DNA from: Candidatus Aenigmatarchaeota archaeon
GTDB lineage: Archaea > Aenigmatarchaeota > Aenigmatarchaeia > CG10238-14 > SpSt-28
DNA length: 39,689 bases
Assembly: GCA_018920305.1 (NCBI GenBank)
Contig: JAHLMO010000005.1
Span: forward strand, 1-39,689
Direction: 5' to 3'
How positions within the stretch are numbered: position 1 is the stretch's first letter; every line of letters starts with the position of its first letter. Of the stretch, positions 22,879-31,006 are shown piece by piece. A model generated the notes under the pieces. It saw only the letters and a list, made by a program, of their open reading frames with translations. It was not told where the DNA came from and made no database searches. The position numbers and the translations under genes were made by a program.

Positions 22879-23487
22879 TTATATTTTTATATTTGTATTA
22901 ACTATCTTTTTTTCTATAAAATCCTCAATATTATATTTAAATTCTTTGTAATCCTTAATCACTTTTTTAATATAAAGAATTTCTCTAGCTAATAAATATA
23001 AAAATAATGCAATTGATTTTCTACTCTTATTATTTATAGGAATTATAAAATCTACTTTAGAGGGATTTGAAATAGAATTACATAAAGCAAAAATCGGAAT
23101 ATTCATATAGTAAGCTTCCCTAACTGCTTGTTTATCGTTTATTAAATCAAAAACTAAAATTGCGTCTGGTTCTTTAAAGTTTTTACTCATATAATTAGTA
23201 AATGTACCTGGTAAAAATCTTCCCAAATATACCTTTATTCCCGTTATTTCTTCAAATTTTTTTAAAGCATAAAAATATTTTTTATTTCTGTTTATTATCA
23301 TTACATCTTTATTAACTAAATATTTAGCCAACATTCTTATTCTTCTATCTATTTCTTTAATGTTTAAGATAACATTTCCATTGGGTAATTCTTTATAAAT
23401 AAATCTCTTCATTAAATCATTCTTCCCTTTTCCTAGAGGCAAAAAATACTTCAAGTAAACTTTTCTTGGAACTAATAGTTTGTTCAT
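22879..23487 (-). CDS. rps2: 30S ribosomal protein uS2
   Basis: 202 residues, matching archaeal S2. Seen are KLLVPRKVYLKYFLPLG near the start, GRFLPGTFTNYMSKNFKEPDAILVFDLINDKQAVREAYYMNIPIFALCNSISNPSKVDFIIPINNKSRKSI, the nucleotide-fold-like core. It overlaps eL34 by 4 nt; in many archaea S2 sits with enolase and RNA polymerase N/K instead. Confidence 0.94.
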   Translation of the reverse strand: MNKLLVPRKVYLKYFLPLGKGKNDLMKRFIYKELPNGNVILNIKEIDRRIRMLAKYLVNKDVMIINRNKKYFYALKKFEEITGIKVYLGRFLPGTFTNYMSKNFKEPDAILVFDLINDKQAVREAYYMNIPIFALCNSISNPSKVDFIIPINNKSRKSIALFLYLLAREILYIKKVIKDYKEFKYNIEDFIEKKIVNTNIKI

Positions 23488-23687
23488 ACTAATTTAAATT
23501 CTTTCCTTATTTTTTCTTTAATAGTTTCTCTAGTACATTTTGAACATAAATAACCACCATATATTCTTTCAACTCTTTTTTTAGATAGTGACAGTTTTCT
23601 TAATTTATGAGCTCTAGGAACTCCATGTATTATTCCCTTGCAATTTGCACACCTAACAAATCCATATACTTTTACTTCTTTCCCCAT
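23484..23687 (-). CDS. rpl34e: 50S ribosomal protein eL34
   Basis: 67 residues. Four Cys (C13, C16, C48, C51) form a zinc ribbon: VRCANCKGIIHGVPR near the start and YGGYLCSKCTRETI near the end, as in archaeal L34e. It overlaps the DUF106 gene by 16 nt. The order secY-DUF106-eL34 is the classical archaeal one (adk is missing between). Confidence 0.92.
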   Translation of the reverse strand: MGKEVKVYGFVRCANCKGIIHGVPRAHKLRKLSLSKKRVERIYGGYLCSKCTRETIKEKIRKEFKLV

Positions 23688-24043
23688 GCTTTAAAAATTA
23701 GTTCAAAAAAATATTTAAAGATTAAGTAAAGAATTATATAGATCCAAAACCAACTGATTGATATATTTAAAAATGGTATCCATATTTGAGTATTGTTCAA
23801 TAGAAACAAAAGAATTAGAAACACAAGAACTCCTATAAAAATATTTAAAATAATATACTTTTTCATACTATCAAGAAGTTTGAGATAATTTTCAAAAACT
23901 TTTTCTTTTAAGTTTTTCTTTAAATAGTTTTCAATTTTTTTAGCTATTTTTTGGACTTTTTCATCTTTTTTAGCAAGAAGATCAATAATACTAGATAAAA
24001 ATGAATAAAAAACTGCAAATATCAAAACTATTAAAAAGCTCAT
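23672..24043 (-). CDS. DUF106 / EMC3-TMCO1-like membrane insertase, short form
   Basis: 123 residues with an N-terminal membrane helix, a charged coiled-coil stretch (about 24-60), and two further hydrophobic segments (about 64-82 and 90-112). This topology and its place between secY and eL34 identify the archaeal Oxa1-superfamily protein (DUF106), a probable helper for inserting membrane proteins at the Sec channel. It is shorter than the roughly 180 residues I expect for the family. Identification relies mostly on synteny and topology. Confidence 0.68.
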   Translation of the reverse strand: MSFLIVLIFAVFYSFLSSIIDLLAKKDEKVQKIAKKIENYLKKNLKEKVFENYLKLLDSMKKYIILNIFIGVLVFLILLFLLNNTQIWIPFLNISISWFWIYIILYLIFKYFFELIFKAWGKK

Positions 24044-25473
24044 TCTAAAAACTTTTTAATTATATTTGGTATATCTTCACTTTTTTCTCTTTTGAACAAT
24101 AGTAGATAGTTATAGGATGCAGAAACTAAAATTATTAAAGATGTTGAGACTAAGACACTTCCACTAATATCGGCTAAAGTAGCTATTAAGGCACCAAAAA
24201 TTCCACTCAAAACTGTTAAATAAGGAATGTACCTATCTAAAACATCCTTTACAATTCTTTCATCAGTTCTATAGCCACTAATTCCAAATCCATAGTAGGT
24301 TAAATTTTCCGCAATAGATTGCGGATCCATTCCTGCTGTATAGGCCCAAATCCGAGAAAATATAACCAAAATAAGAGTAAAAAATAGAAAGAATGTTATT
24401 AATCTTATAATCTCATTATATAATTTTTCATTATTCTTCAAAACAAGTAACTCAAAAATTAAATCTCTAGGAGGAGATAGATAATAGGCAACTCCGCTTA
24501 TTGGATTATTGTTAGCATCAAAACATCCAAAAATTCCACACCTATACTCATCTATATATGTCGTAGCAGAAGCTAAAAACATTAAATTTAAATTTGCTAA
24601 TATTGCCGTACCAAAAATAATTGGTAATACAGAGGTATAAAATAAACTAAATTCTAAAGGTCTTCCAAAACCTCTAATTTGAAAATGAAGAAAAGGAATT
24701 TCTATTACAGATCTTAGAATATAAACAGTAAAAAGAATTAACAAAAATGTTGAAACCAAAGAAATAAAACTCATAGCAAACATTTCAAAATCGTTTCTCT
24801 GCATTGCCACAAATAAAGAAATTGCTTTTCCAATAGGATATGCATTTTCTTCTTGAAACCATAGAATATAACTACCATCTTTTGAAATAGAAAATGGACT
24901 AAATAAATTTACGAATAACGATGAGATTATTCCAGCTAAAATTATCGAGTTTATACCTCCAACACCAACTTTATCTAAAGAATCAGCCAAAAGAAAAGAT
25001 ATAAATCCCCCTAAAACAATTTGTAAAAAAATTAAACCCTCAAAACCCTCTTTTATTGGAAAAAAATTGCCCAAAGAAAGAGTAAAAACAAATCCCTCCA
25101 CAAAAATAAAAAGAATAATCATTAATCTTTTAAGCGCTGTAATTTTTTTTCTATCTTCTGGTTCTCTAATATCCCAATTTATAATTTTTGAAGCAACTAA
25201 AATTTGAACTATAATAGAAGCAGTTATAATTGGAGCAATACCTAAAGTTAATATACTTCCAATATTTGCACCAGTTAATGTAGAATATAAGACAACTAAA
25301 GGATTTGGATTTTGATAAATTGGAAGAATTCCGATTAATGGAATATGATAAAGAAAAAAGTATACAGATAAAATAATCAATATCCACTTTAATTTCTCTC
25401 TAAAGGATAAACGCCTTTTTAATTTTTCTACAGATGGAAGATATGAAGATAACTTTTCTATATCTATCTTCAT
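24040..25473 (-). CDS. secY: Preprotein translocase subunit SecY
   Basis: 477 residues, about ten membrane segments. Family marks are LGIAPIITASIIVQIL in helix 2, the plug region before it, DSLDKVGVGGINSIIL and, near the C-terminus, YYGFGISGYRTDERIVKDVLDRYIPYLTVLSG. It forms the Sec61-type protein-conducting channel. It overlaps DUF106 by 4 nt and follows uL15 by 14 bp, as in the archaeal spc operon. Confidence 0.96.
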   Translation of the reverse strand: MKIDIEKLSSYLPSVEKLKRRLSFREKLKWILIILSVYFFLYHIPLIGILPIYQNPNPLVVLYSTLTGANIGSILTLGIAPIITASIIVQILVASKIINWDIREPEDRKKITALKRLMIILFIFVEGFVFTLSLGNFFPIKEGFEGLIFLQIVLGGFISFLLADSLDKVGVGGINSIILAGIISSLFVNLFSPFSISKDGSYILWFQEENAYPIGKAISLFVAMQRNDFEMFAMSFISLVSTFLLILFTVYILRSVIEIPFLHFQIRGFGRPLEFSLFYTSVLPIIFGTAILANLNLMFLASATTYIDEYRCGIFGCFDANNNPISGVAYYLSPPRDLIFELLVLKNNEKLYNEIIRLITFFLFFTLILVIFSRIWAYTAGMDPQSIAENLTYYGFGISGYRTDERIVKDVLDRYIPYLTVLSGIFGALIATLADISGSVLVSTSLIILVSASYNYLLLFKREKSEDIPNIIKKFLE

Positions 25474-25487
25474 AATTTTTTCATAAT

Positions 25488-25901
25488 TTAAGATAGAATA
25501 ACTTTACCTCCCAGTTTTTCTATCTTTTCAATAGCTCTTTTTGTTGCACTTTTTACTTTTACAATAATTCTTTTATTGATTTCGCCTTTTGAAACTAATT
25601 TTTCATAACCAAATTTATTTAAATCTATTTCTATATTATTTTCATTTATTTCTCCATTTAAAATTAACCTATCAATTAAATTTGAAAGATGTTGTAAATT
25701 TATAATTTTCTTCTCCCTTCTTAGCGGATATTTAAAACCTTTTTGTTCAACTCTCTCATATTTTAAAAAATGCATTAATTTGTGATCAAATTTTCCAGAT
25801 CTACCTCTTCCTCCCCTATTTCCTCCGCCTCTTGGATATCCATGTCTACCATGATAAGTCCTTTCTCCCCTCCTCCTTTTTTTCTTAAATCTAACTACCA
25901 T
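25488..25901 (-). CDS. rpl15: 50S ribosomal protein uL15
   Basis: 137 residues. A basic Gly/Arg-rich N-terminus (KKKRRRGERTYHGRHGYPRGGGNRGGRGRSGKFDHK) and a C-terminal domain ending VKSATKRAIEKIEKLGGKVIL are characteristic. It is followed by secY as in other archaea, but uL30, uS5 and uL18, which normally precede it, are replaced by an mgtC-like gene (7-nt overlap). Confidence 0.94.
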   Translation of the reverse strand: MVVRFKKKRRRGERTYHGRHGYPRGGGNRGGRGRSGKFDHKLMHFLKYERVEQKGFKYPLRREKKIINLQHLSNLIDRLILNGEINENNIEIDLNKFGYEKLVSKGEINKRIIVKVKSATKRAIEKIEKLGGKVILS

Positions 25902-26314
25902 TTATAATATTTCCTAGTAAAAATTAAATAAATTTCTTTAGAAGCTAAAACAAAAAAGCCTATTATAGATAAAACAAGAGCTTCGATTAAAAAATTTAAA
26001 CCTACTAAAATTCCTATAGAAGCAGTAAACCACAAAGAAGCTGCGGTAGTTATTCCAACGACTTTTTTAGAATTCTCTTCTTTAATTATAACTCCCGCTC
26101 CTATAAATCCCATTCCGACTAAAATATTTGCTATAATTCTCGCCGCTTCAGTATTACCAAAATATAATATAGAAAAATACGTAAAAATAAATGCGGCTAA
26201 TCCAACTAATATATGAGTTCTTATTCCAGCAGCCTTATGTCTTATTTCTCTTTCAATTCCAATTAATCCGCTGAGAATTGTTACTAAGAATACTTTAATT
26301 ATAAAATCTTCCAT
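25895..26314 (-). CDS. MgtC/SapB-family membrane protein
   Basis: 139 residues, four or five membrane segments. The N-terminus has SGLIGIEREIRHKAAGIRTHILVG and the middle NILVGMGFIGAGVIIKE, the two strongest MgtC-family blocks. It lacks the C-terminal ACT-like domain of long MgtC proteins. Family members act in Mg-limited growth and membrane physiology; the substrate is unknown. Its ATG is only 5 bp from the ATG of the divergent histone gene, so its promoter must lie within the histone coding region. Confidence 0.88.
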   Translation of the reverse strand: MEDFIIKVFLVTILSGLIGIEREIRHKAAGIRTHILVGLAAFIFTYFSILYFGNTEAARIIANILVGMGFIGAGVIIKEENSKKVVGITTAASLWFTASIGILVGLNFLIEALVLSIIGFFVLASKEIYLIFTRKYYKW

Positions 26315-26345
26315 AATTTATGAAGAAATTTCCTATAAATACATT
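26295..26345. promoter_or_regulatory. Overlapping divergent promoters of mgtC-like and histone genes
   Basis: On the plus strand a TATA-like TTTAATTATAAAA (26294-26306) precedes the histone ATG at 26320 and lies inside the first codons of mgtC. On the minus strand ATTTATAGGA (26331-26340) precedes the mgtC ATG at 26314 and lies inside the first codons of the histone gene. Both spacings suit near-leaderless transcripts. Transcription starts are inferred, not observed. Confidence 0.45.
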
Positions 26346-26520
26346 AAAAAGACTCGCAAAAGAATTAAAAGTTAGAAGATTATCAAAAGACGCGATCGAA
26401 GAATTGCAATTTTTTATCGAAGAGTATTCAAGAAATATTTTAGAAATGGCAAAAGAAATTATGATAAATTCAAAAAGGAAAACATTAAAGAAAGAAGATA
26501 TAAGGATAGTTATCAAATAA
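26320..26520 (+). CDS. Archaeal histone
   Basis: 66 residues, one histone fold with no tails. FPINTLKRLAKELKVRRLSKDAIEELQFFIEEYSRNILEMAKEIMINSKRKTLKKEDI aligns with HMfA/HMfB throughout: the first helix PI-x-x-LKRL, the loop V-x-R-LS-x-DA, and the C-terminal RKT-L-KKEDI that precedes the last helix. It compacts DNA as dimers and larger polymers. It is followed 2 bp later by a glycosyltransferase gene. Confidence 0.94.
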   Translation: MKKFPINTLKRLAKELKVRRLSKDAIEELQFFIEEYSRNILEMAKEIMINSKRKTLKKEDIRIVIK

Positions 26521-26522
26521 AT

Positions 26523-27200
26523 ATGAAAGTAGCAATAGTTCCTGCATTTAATGAGGAAAAAACAATAGATGAAGTTGTGAAAAGATTAAAAAAACTAAAT
26601 TTTGAAGTGATAGTAGTTGACGATGGTAGTAGAGATAAAACTTATGAAATAGCAAAAAAAAGTGGAGCAATAGTTATTAAACATAAAAAAAATAAAGGAA
26701 AAGGATTTGCTATAAGAACAGGAATCGAATATGTAATTGAAAATTTACCCAATACGAAATATATAATTTTGATAGATGCAGATTTACAACACTTACCAGA
26801 GGAAGCTCCCAGATTAATTAAAAAATTAGAAGAAGGATTTGATTTAGCCAAAGGATATAGAAGTTGGAAAGATGTTCCTTTTAGACATAAGCTTGGAAAT
26901 TATTTTTGGAGCTTTCTATTTTTCCTATTTTTCGGCAAATATATCAGAGATTTAGGTAATGGGTATATGGCGATGAAACTTGAAGCAGCAAAAATTCTTA
27001 AGAAAGTTTTAGGTGGTGGATATATTATTGAAGCAAAGATTCTAAAGGAATGCATAAAAAACAATTTAAAATTAGGTTTTGTGCCTGTAACAGTTAAATA
27101 TCATAGAAAGAGTAGAATATTAAGAGGTTTAAAAATAGTCTTTGGTGTTGCTTTTTGGATTATTAAAGAAGGTTTAAAATATAGACTTTTCAATAAATAG
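26523..27200 (+). CDS. Family 2 glycosyltransferase (dolichyl-phosphate sugar synthase-like)
   Basis: 225 residues. GT-A fold with VVDDGSRDKT (DDGS at 33-36) for nucleotide-sugar binding and the metal-binding DAD (85-87) in IDADLQHLPEEA. It resembles DPM1/GtrB-type enzymes that load a sugar from a nucleotide sugar onto polyprenyl phosphate. No membrane helices follow, only an amphipathic, hydrophobic C-terminus (about 200-216). It fits with the cis-prenyltransferase at 19033 and the many surface glycosylation sequons. Confidence 0.88.
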   Translation: MKVAIVPAFNEEKTIDEVVKRLKKLNFEVIVVDDGSRDKTYEIAKKSGAIVIKHKKNKGKGFAIRTGIEYVIENLPNTKYIILIDADLQHLPEEAPRLIKKLEEGFDLAKGYRSWKDVPFRHKLGNYFWSFLFFLFFGKYIRDLGNGYMAMKLEAAKILKKVLGGGYIIEAKILKECIKNNLKLGFVPVTVKYHRKSRILRGLKIVFGVAFWIIKEGLKYRLFNK

Positions 27201-27225
27201 TAACAAAATTTATTTTACTATTTTT

Positions 27226-28038
27226 ATGAGCGAAATTAAAGAAATTTTAAATGAGATAGATAAAAATTTTGGAAAGATAACTTTTAAAGAATTTTTAGAT
27301 CTTATAACTAATATTAAAAAACAAAACATTGTTGAAAGGATTAAAAATAAGAAACTATTTGTTATAGGCGATTTGCATGGAGATTATGATTCCTTAATGA
27401 GTTTATTAAAATTTGTTGAAGACGAAACAATAATTTTTTTAGGAGATTATGGAGATAGGGGAAATTACCAAGTTGATGTCTACTATACAATATTAAGATT
27501 AAAATATGAATTTAAAGATAAAATTATTCTTTTAAGAGGTAATCATGAATTTTTCGAAAAATATATAGTTTCTCCTCACGATTTACCAAGACAATTACTA
27601 GCGAGATTCGGAAACAAAGCATTAGAGATATATCAAGAAATTAAAAATTTTTGGAATAAATTAAGTTTAGCAGCTTATAACGAACATTTTTTCTTTGTAC
27701 ATGGTGGAATTCCAATTGAAAGAATAAAAATCGAAGATATTGAAAAACAAACAATTTCTATTTGGAATCAATTATTATGGAATGACCCTTATGAAATAGA
27801 AGGTTTTATACCTTCCTATAGAGGAATTGGTTATTTATTTGGTTACAACATAACGAACAGATTCTTAGAAGATAATAAGTTGAAATTAGTAATAAGAAGT
27901 CATGAGCCATGCAATGGAGTAAAATATAATCATAATAATAAAGTAATCACAGTTTTTTCAATGAAAGGGTATTATGGAAACGAAAAAGCAAGCGCTTTAA
28001 AAATTGATAACGATAAAATAAAAATTATTTCAATATGA
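27226..28038 (+). CDS. PPP-family serine/threonine protein phosphatase
   Basis: 270 residues. All PPP metal-site blocks are present: GDLHGDY (48-54), GDYGDRG (73-79), RGNHE (104-108), then HGGIP and the later His in RSHEP. The second block has Gly where GDxVDRG has Val. The enzyme family removes phosphate from Ser/Thr (metal-dependent). The end overlaps dphB by 4 nt, so they are translated together. Confidence 0.92.
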   Translation: MSEIKEILNEIDKNFGKITFKEFLDLITNIKKQNIVERIKNKKLFVIGDLHGDYDSLMSLLKFVEDETIIFLGDYGDRGNYQVDVYYTILRLKYEFKDKIILLRGNHEFFEKYIVSPHDLPRQLLARFGNKALEIYQEIKNFWNKLSLAAYNEHFFFVHGGIPIERIKIEDIEKQTISIWNQLLWNDPYEIEGFIPSYRGIGYLFGYNITNRFLEDNKLKLVIRSHEPCNGVKYNHNNKVITVFSMKGYYGNEKASALKIDNDKIKIISI

Positions 28039-28805
28039 CATTATACTTTGTTGGGTTGGGTATTGCAAACATAAAAGATATAAGTATTAGAGGTTTGGAA
28101 GTAATAAAAAATTCAGATATAATTTTTTTAGAAAATTATACCAATTTGTTTGAAAGTTCCATAGAAGAAATAGAAAAATTTATAGAGAAAAAAATTTTTG
28201 TTTTAAATAGATATGATTTAGAAGAAAATTATAAAAGAATTTTAGAAATTGCAAAAGAAAAAAATGTTTGTATATTAACTTTTGGCGAACCATTCTTCGC
28301 AACTACGCATATTTTTTTAAAAAATGAGGCAATAAAAAATAATATAAAAGTCGAAATAATTCATTCTTCTTGCTCTTTTTGTTCAATCTTTTCATTTGGA
28401 ATAAGTTGTTATAAAATTGGTAAAATAATAACTATACCCCTTAAATCAAAGATTTCAGAACTACCAAAAAGCATTTATAATTATATAAAAATTAATAAAG
28501 AAAACAAATTACATACGATTTGTCTATTAGATATTGATGTAGAAAAAAATGAAATTTTGAAACCTAAAGATGCTTTAAACTTTTTAATCGAATTAGAACA
28601 TGAATTTAAAGAAAATGTAATAAACGAAGATGATTTAGTTTTAATAGCAAGTAAAGTTGGTTTTAAAGATGAAAAAGTTTATTTTGGAAAAATTAAAAGA
28701 TTAAAAGAATTAGAAATAGAAATACCTTCTATAATAGTCTTGTTGTCTCAATTATCTAGCATTGAGAAAGAAAGCTTAGAACTTATATCGGAAAAATATT
28801 TTTAA
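28035..28805 (+). CDS. dphB: Diphthine synthase (elongation factor 2 modification)
   Basis: 256 residues, normal length. Tetrapyrrole-methylase fold: YFVGLGIANIKDISIRGLEVIKNSDIIFLENYT at the N-terminus, FGEPFFATTHIFLKNEA (SAM-binding, GDPxxATTH-like with Glu for Asp), and IIHSSCSFCSIFSFGISCYKIGKIITIP. It methylates the diphthamide precursor on the His of EF-2. Its presence implies that diphthamide is made here; the other dph genes are not in the window. It overlaps the convergent membrane-protein gene by 4 nt. Confidence 0.9.
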   Translation: MTLYFVGLGIANIKDISIRGLEVIKNSDIIFLENYTNLFESSIEEIEKFIEKKIFVLNRYDLEENYKRILEIAKEKNVCILTFGEPFFATTHIFLKNEAIKNNIKVEIIHSSCSFCSIFSFGISCYKIGKIITIPLKSKISELPKSIYNYIKINKENKLHTICLLDIDVEKNEILKPKDALNFLIELEHEFKENVINEDDLVLIASKVGFKDEKVYFGKIKRLKELEIEIPSIIVLLSQLSSIEKESLELISEKYF

Positions 28806-29338
28806 CTAGTTTTTGTTGGCCGTAAAGAGAAGTATATTACTATTGAAAATATTACAAGAAATATTATTAAACCTAGGGTCGCATAAAACTCTTCTGAAGC
28901 TATTTGAGGAAGTATAAAGTTTAAATTTCTAAAAATTAATAGGCCAATAATAATAAAAATTATAAGAGTGATGAAAAACATTATTAGAAAAGTTTTTTTA
29001 TTAATTGTTGCTCCAAGTTCTTCTATTGAAGGTTTAAAAATAAATGGAATAAAAGAAATTGCAATTATTGCAACAGTTACAAATGTTATATAGATTAAGA
29101 AGCCAGAAAGATAAGAAGTTATATCAATTCCAGCTATTATAGGGGCGGCAGAAACTAAAAAAGCTGCAGATATAGCAATAGTAGCATTTATGGCAATATT
29201 TTCTTTTGGATCTCCAAATATTTTACTTTTTCTTAATAATCCATAAAAAACTGCAGACGTTAAAATAAATGGAATAATAAATTTAAAAAAACCTAAATTC
29301 TGAAGAGTTAAAATTAATTCTGTAATTGGATCGCTCAT
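28802..29338 (-). CDS. Five-helix membrane protein (paralogue A)
   Basis: 178 residues, about five membrane segments (18-38, 48-68, 76-102, 118-138, 150-170). It shares a plan and local phrases with the neighbour at 29335: a leading LxxxGFFKFIIPFILTSAVFYGLLRKSKI and the block AAPIIAGIDITSYLSGFLIYITFVTVAIIAI. They appear to be an old tandem duplication. I recall such small polytopic proteins next to pilus-type ATPases in DPANN genomes but know no function. Confidence 0.6.
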   Translation of the reverse strand: MSDPITELILTLQNLGFFKFIIPFILTSAVFYGLLRKSKIFGDPKENIAINATIAISAAFLVSAAPIIAGIDITSYLSGFLIYITFVTVAIIAISFIPFIFKPSIEELGATINKKTFLIMFFITLIIFIIIGLLIFRNLNFILPQIASEEFYATLGLIIFLVIFSIVIYFSLRPTKTS

Positions 29339-29892
29339 TCTCTACCAATTAATCTTCCAGCAGCAACTAATATAACTGCAAATATAACTAACAAAACTAA
29401 AACAGCTAGAGTAAATGTAAATTCAGTTGGTGCTACATTTCCTTCAAATTTTTCATAAGCAATAGAAGGTCCTCCTAATGTTGAAATTAGAAAAGATAGC
29501 ATTCCACTAGTAACAAAAATTACTATTGCTAATACAATCATAGCTACTACCATACTTCTACTTCTTTGAAATTTCTCTAAAACTTTCGAAAAATCCGGAT
29601 AAAATATAGAAGAAACTGCAAAACCTATTAAAAGAATTAAAGCGAGAAAAAACATTTGAACAAAAAAAGTTGAAAGAAATATTGAAATATTAATTCCAGA
29701 TATTATTGGAAAAATTAATACCAATAAAAAAACTGAAAAAGAAATTATTCCAGCTATCGTTTTTGATTCAACAATTTTTGATCGAGTTAGAAAAACATAA
29801 ACTAAAGTCATAAATAATAACGAAGGAACAATAAAAGTTATTATTCCAGTATCTATTAGAGTGTTTCTTATTATTTCTTCTAAAGTATTCAT
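29335..29892 (-). CDS. Five-helix membrane protein (paralogue B)
   Basis: 185 residues. Comparable segments are DTGIITFIVPSLLFMTLVYVFLTRSKI and IFPIISGINISIFLSTFFVQMFFLALILLIGF, matching paralogue A. A short basic loop (EKFQRSRS) separates the two halves. It overlaps paralogue A by 4 nt and ends 1 nt inside the coiled-coil gene. Unknown function; possibly part of a secretion or pilus platform with the ATPase at 31007. Confidence 0.6.
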   Translation of the reverse strand: MNTLEEIIRNTLIDTGIITFIVPSLLFMTLVYVFLTRSKIVESKTIAGIISFSVFLLVLIFPIISGINISIFLSTFFVQMFFLALILLIGFAVSSIFYPDFSKVLEKFQRSRSMVVAMIVLAIVIFVTSGMLSFLISTLGGPSIAYEKFEGNVAPTEFTFTLAVLVLLVIFAVILVAAGRLIGRE

Positions 29893-30584
29893 TATGATTT
29901 GAGTTTTTGAATTATTTCACTTAATAATCTTACGCTTTCTATTAAAGATGGTAGAAGTTCTTTTAAAGTTTTATTTAAAGTTTCAACCTTTATCGATAAA
30001 TCATTTATATTATCTCTATTTAATCTTATTTCATTTAAAATCTTGTTTAAATCTTCTTTCGTACCTTTTGATACAGATTCAATTTCCTCCTTTAAGCCTA
30101 AAACTCTTTCTTCGAGTTCTTTAAACTTTAAATTTATTTCCATCAATCTTTTATTTATTTCTTGAGTCTTTGATCTTAACAAATAATCTATATATTCTTG
30201 TAAACTTATATAATCTATTTGAGATTCTTCAAAACTTTCTTTAATTTCGTTTTGTATACTTGTAGGTTGAGCTTGTTTAGTTTCAACTATTTGAGTTTGT
30301 AAGGGAGATTGTTGAGGTGGTTGAGGAGTTTGAGGAGGAGATTGGGGTTGAGATTGAGGTTGAGAAATCTGAAATTGAGAAGATTGAAATAATTGAGAAG
30401 ATTTTATTTCGATAGAAGCTTGCATAAGTGCTTTATCGATTTCTTCTGGCGAATATCCTTCCTTTCTTAAAATATCAATAATCTCTATTTCACTAAACCC
30501 TTTATTTAAAAAATTTTTGACTTTTTCTGTTGGAATTTCTCCCCTACCTTCTTTTTTTTCTTTTTTACTACCGAATAAAACCAT
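29892..30584 (-). CDS. Soluble protein with helical head, Pro/Gln linker and coiled coil
   Basis: 230 residues. Residues about 17-55 (PTEKVKNFLNKGFSEIEIIDILRKEGYSPEEIDKAL) look like a small helical, UBA/CUE-like domain. About 65-105 is a low-complexity Gln/Ser/Pro linker (QPQSQPQSPPQ). From about 115 to the end is a long coiled coil. This architecture suggests a cytoplasmic adaptor. It is in the operon with both five-helix membrane proteins. Confidence 0.55.
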   Translation of the reverse strand: MVLFGSKKEKKEGRGEIPTEKVKNFLNKGFSEIEIIDILRKEGYSPEEIDKALMQASIEIKSSQLFQSSQFQISQPQSQPQSPPQTPQPPQQSPLQTQIVETKQAQPTSIQNEIKESFEESQIDYISLQEYIDYLLRSKTQEINKRLMEINLKFKELEERVLGLKEEIESVSKGTKEDLNKILNEIRLNRDNINDLSIKVETLNKTLKELLPSLIESVRLLSEIIQKLKS

Positions 30585-30591
30585 AATAAAT

Positions 30592-30978
30592 TTATTCTTT
30601 TTTAATATTTATTAATTCGTTTACAATTCTTTTGACTTCTTCTTTTGTTACAAAAGTTGACTTTAATGGATTAAAAAGATTAAGTAACTCTTTTATCTCC
30701 TTAACTTCAGCTAAATCTGCTTTTTTCTTCAATTCTAACTTTATCTTTTCTATTTCTAAGTTCAAAGAATCTATTAAATCTTTAAGAAACAAATTTTCTT
30801 TCTTAAATTTATCTATTTCTTCTATAACTGTTTTTCTATATTTTTCAAAATTTTCGTTCAAAGTTTTTAACTCCAATTCTAATTTAATAATTCTTTGTTC
30901 TAAAAACTTTAAATATAAATTCATGTCATTAAGAATATTTATTATTTTTTGATCCTGAGAAGTTATCCTTTCTACCAT
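30592..30978 (-). CDS. Coiled-coil protein
   Basis: 128 residues, almost entirely heptad-like helix (LYLKFLEQRIIKLELELKTLNENFEKYR and on). It lies 7 bp before the previous gene and is divergent from the ATPase gene (28-bp gap), so both may share a promoter region. No family recognised; the arrangement with an ATPase suggests a partner protein, somewhat as small coiled-coil proteins accompany archaellum ATPases. Confidence 0.5.
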   Translation of the reverse strand: MVERITSQDQKIINILNDMNLYLKFLEQRIIKLELELKTLNENFEKYRKTVIEEIDKFKKENLFLKDLIDSLNLEIEKIKLELKKKADLAEVKEIKELLNLFNPLKSTFVTKEEVKRIVNELINIKKE

Positions 30979-31006
30979 AATTGTTTATCATTAAGAATAT
31001 ATATTT

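Noticed and set aside
30241-30420. Possible DNA tandem repeat in the Pro/Gln-rich part of the adaptor gene
   Set aside because: The repetition is at the protein level (QPQSQPQ-like low complexity) and is not a regular DNA repeat.
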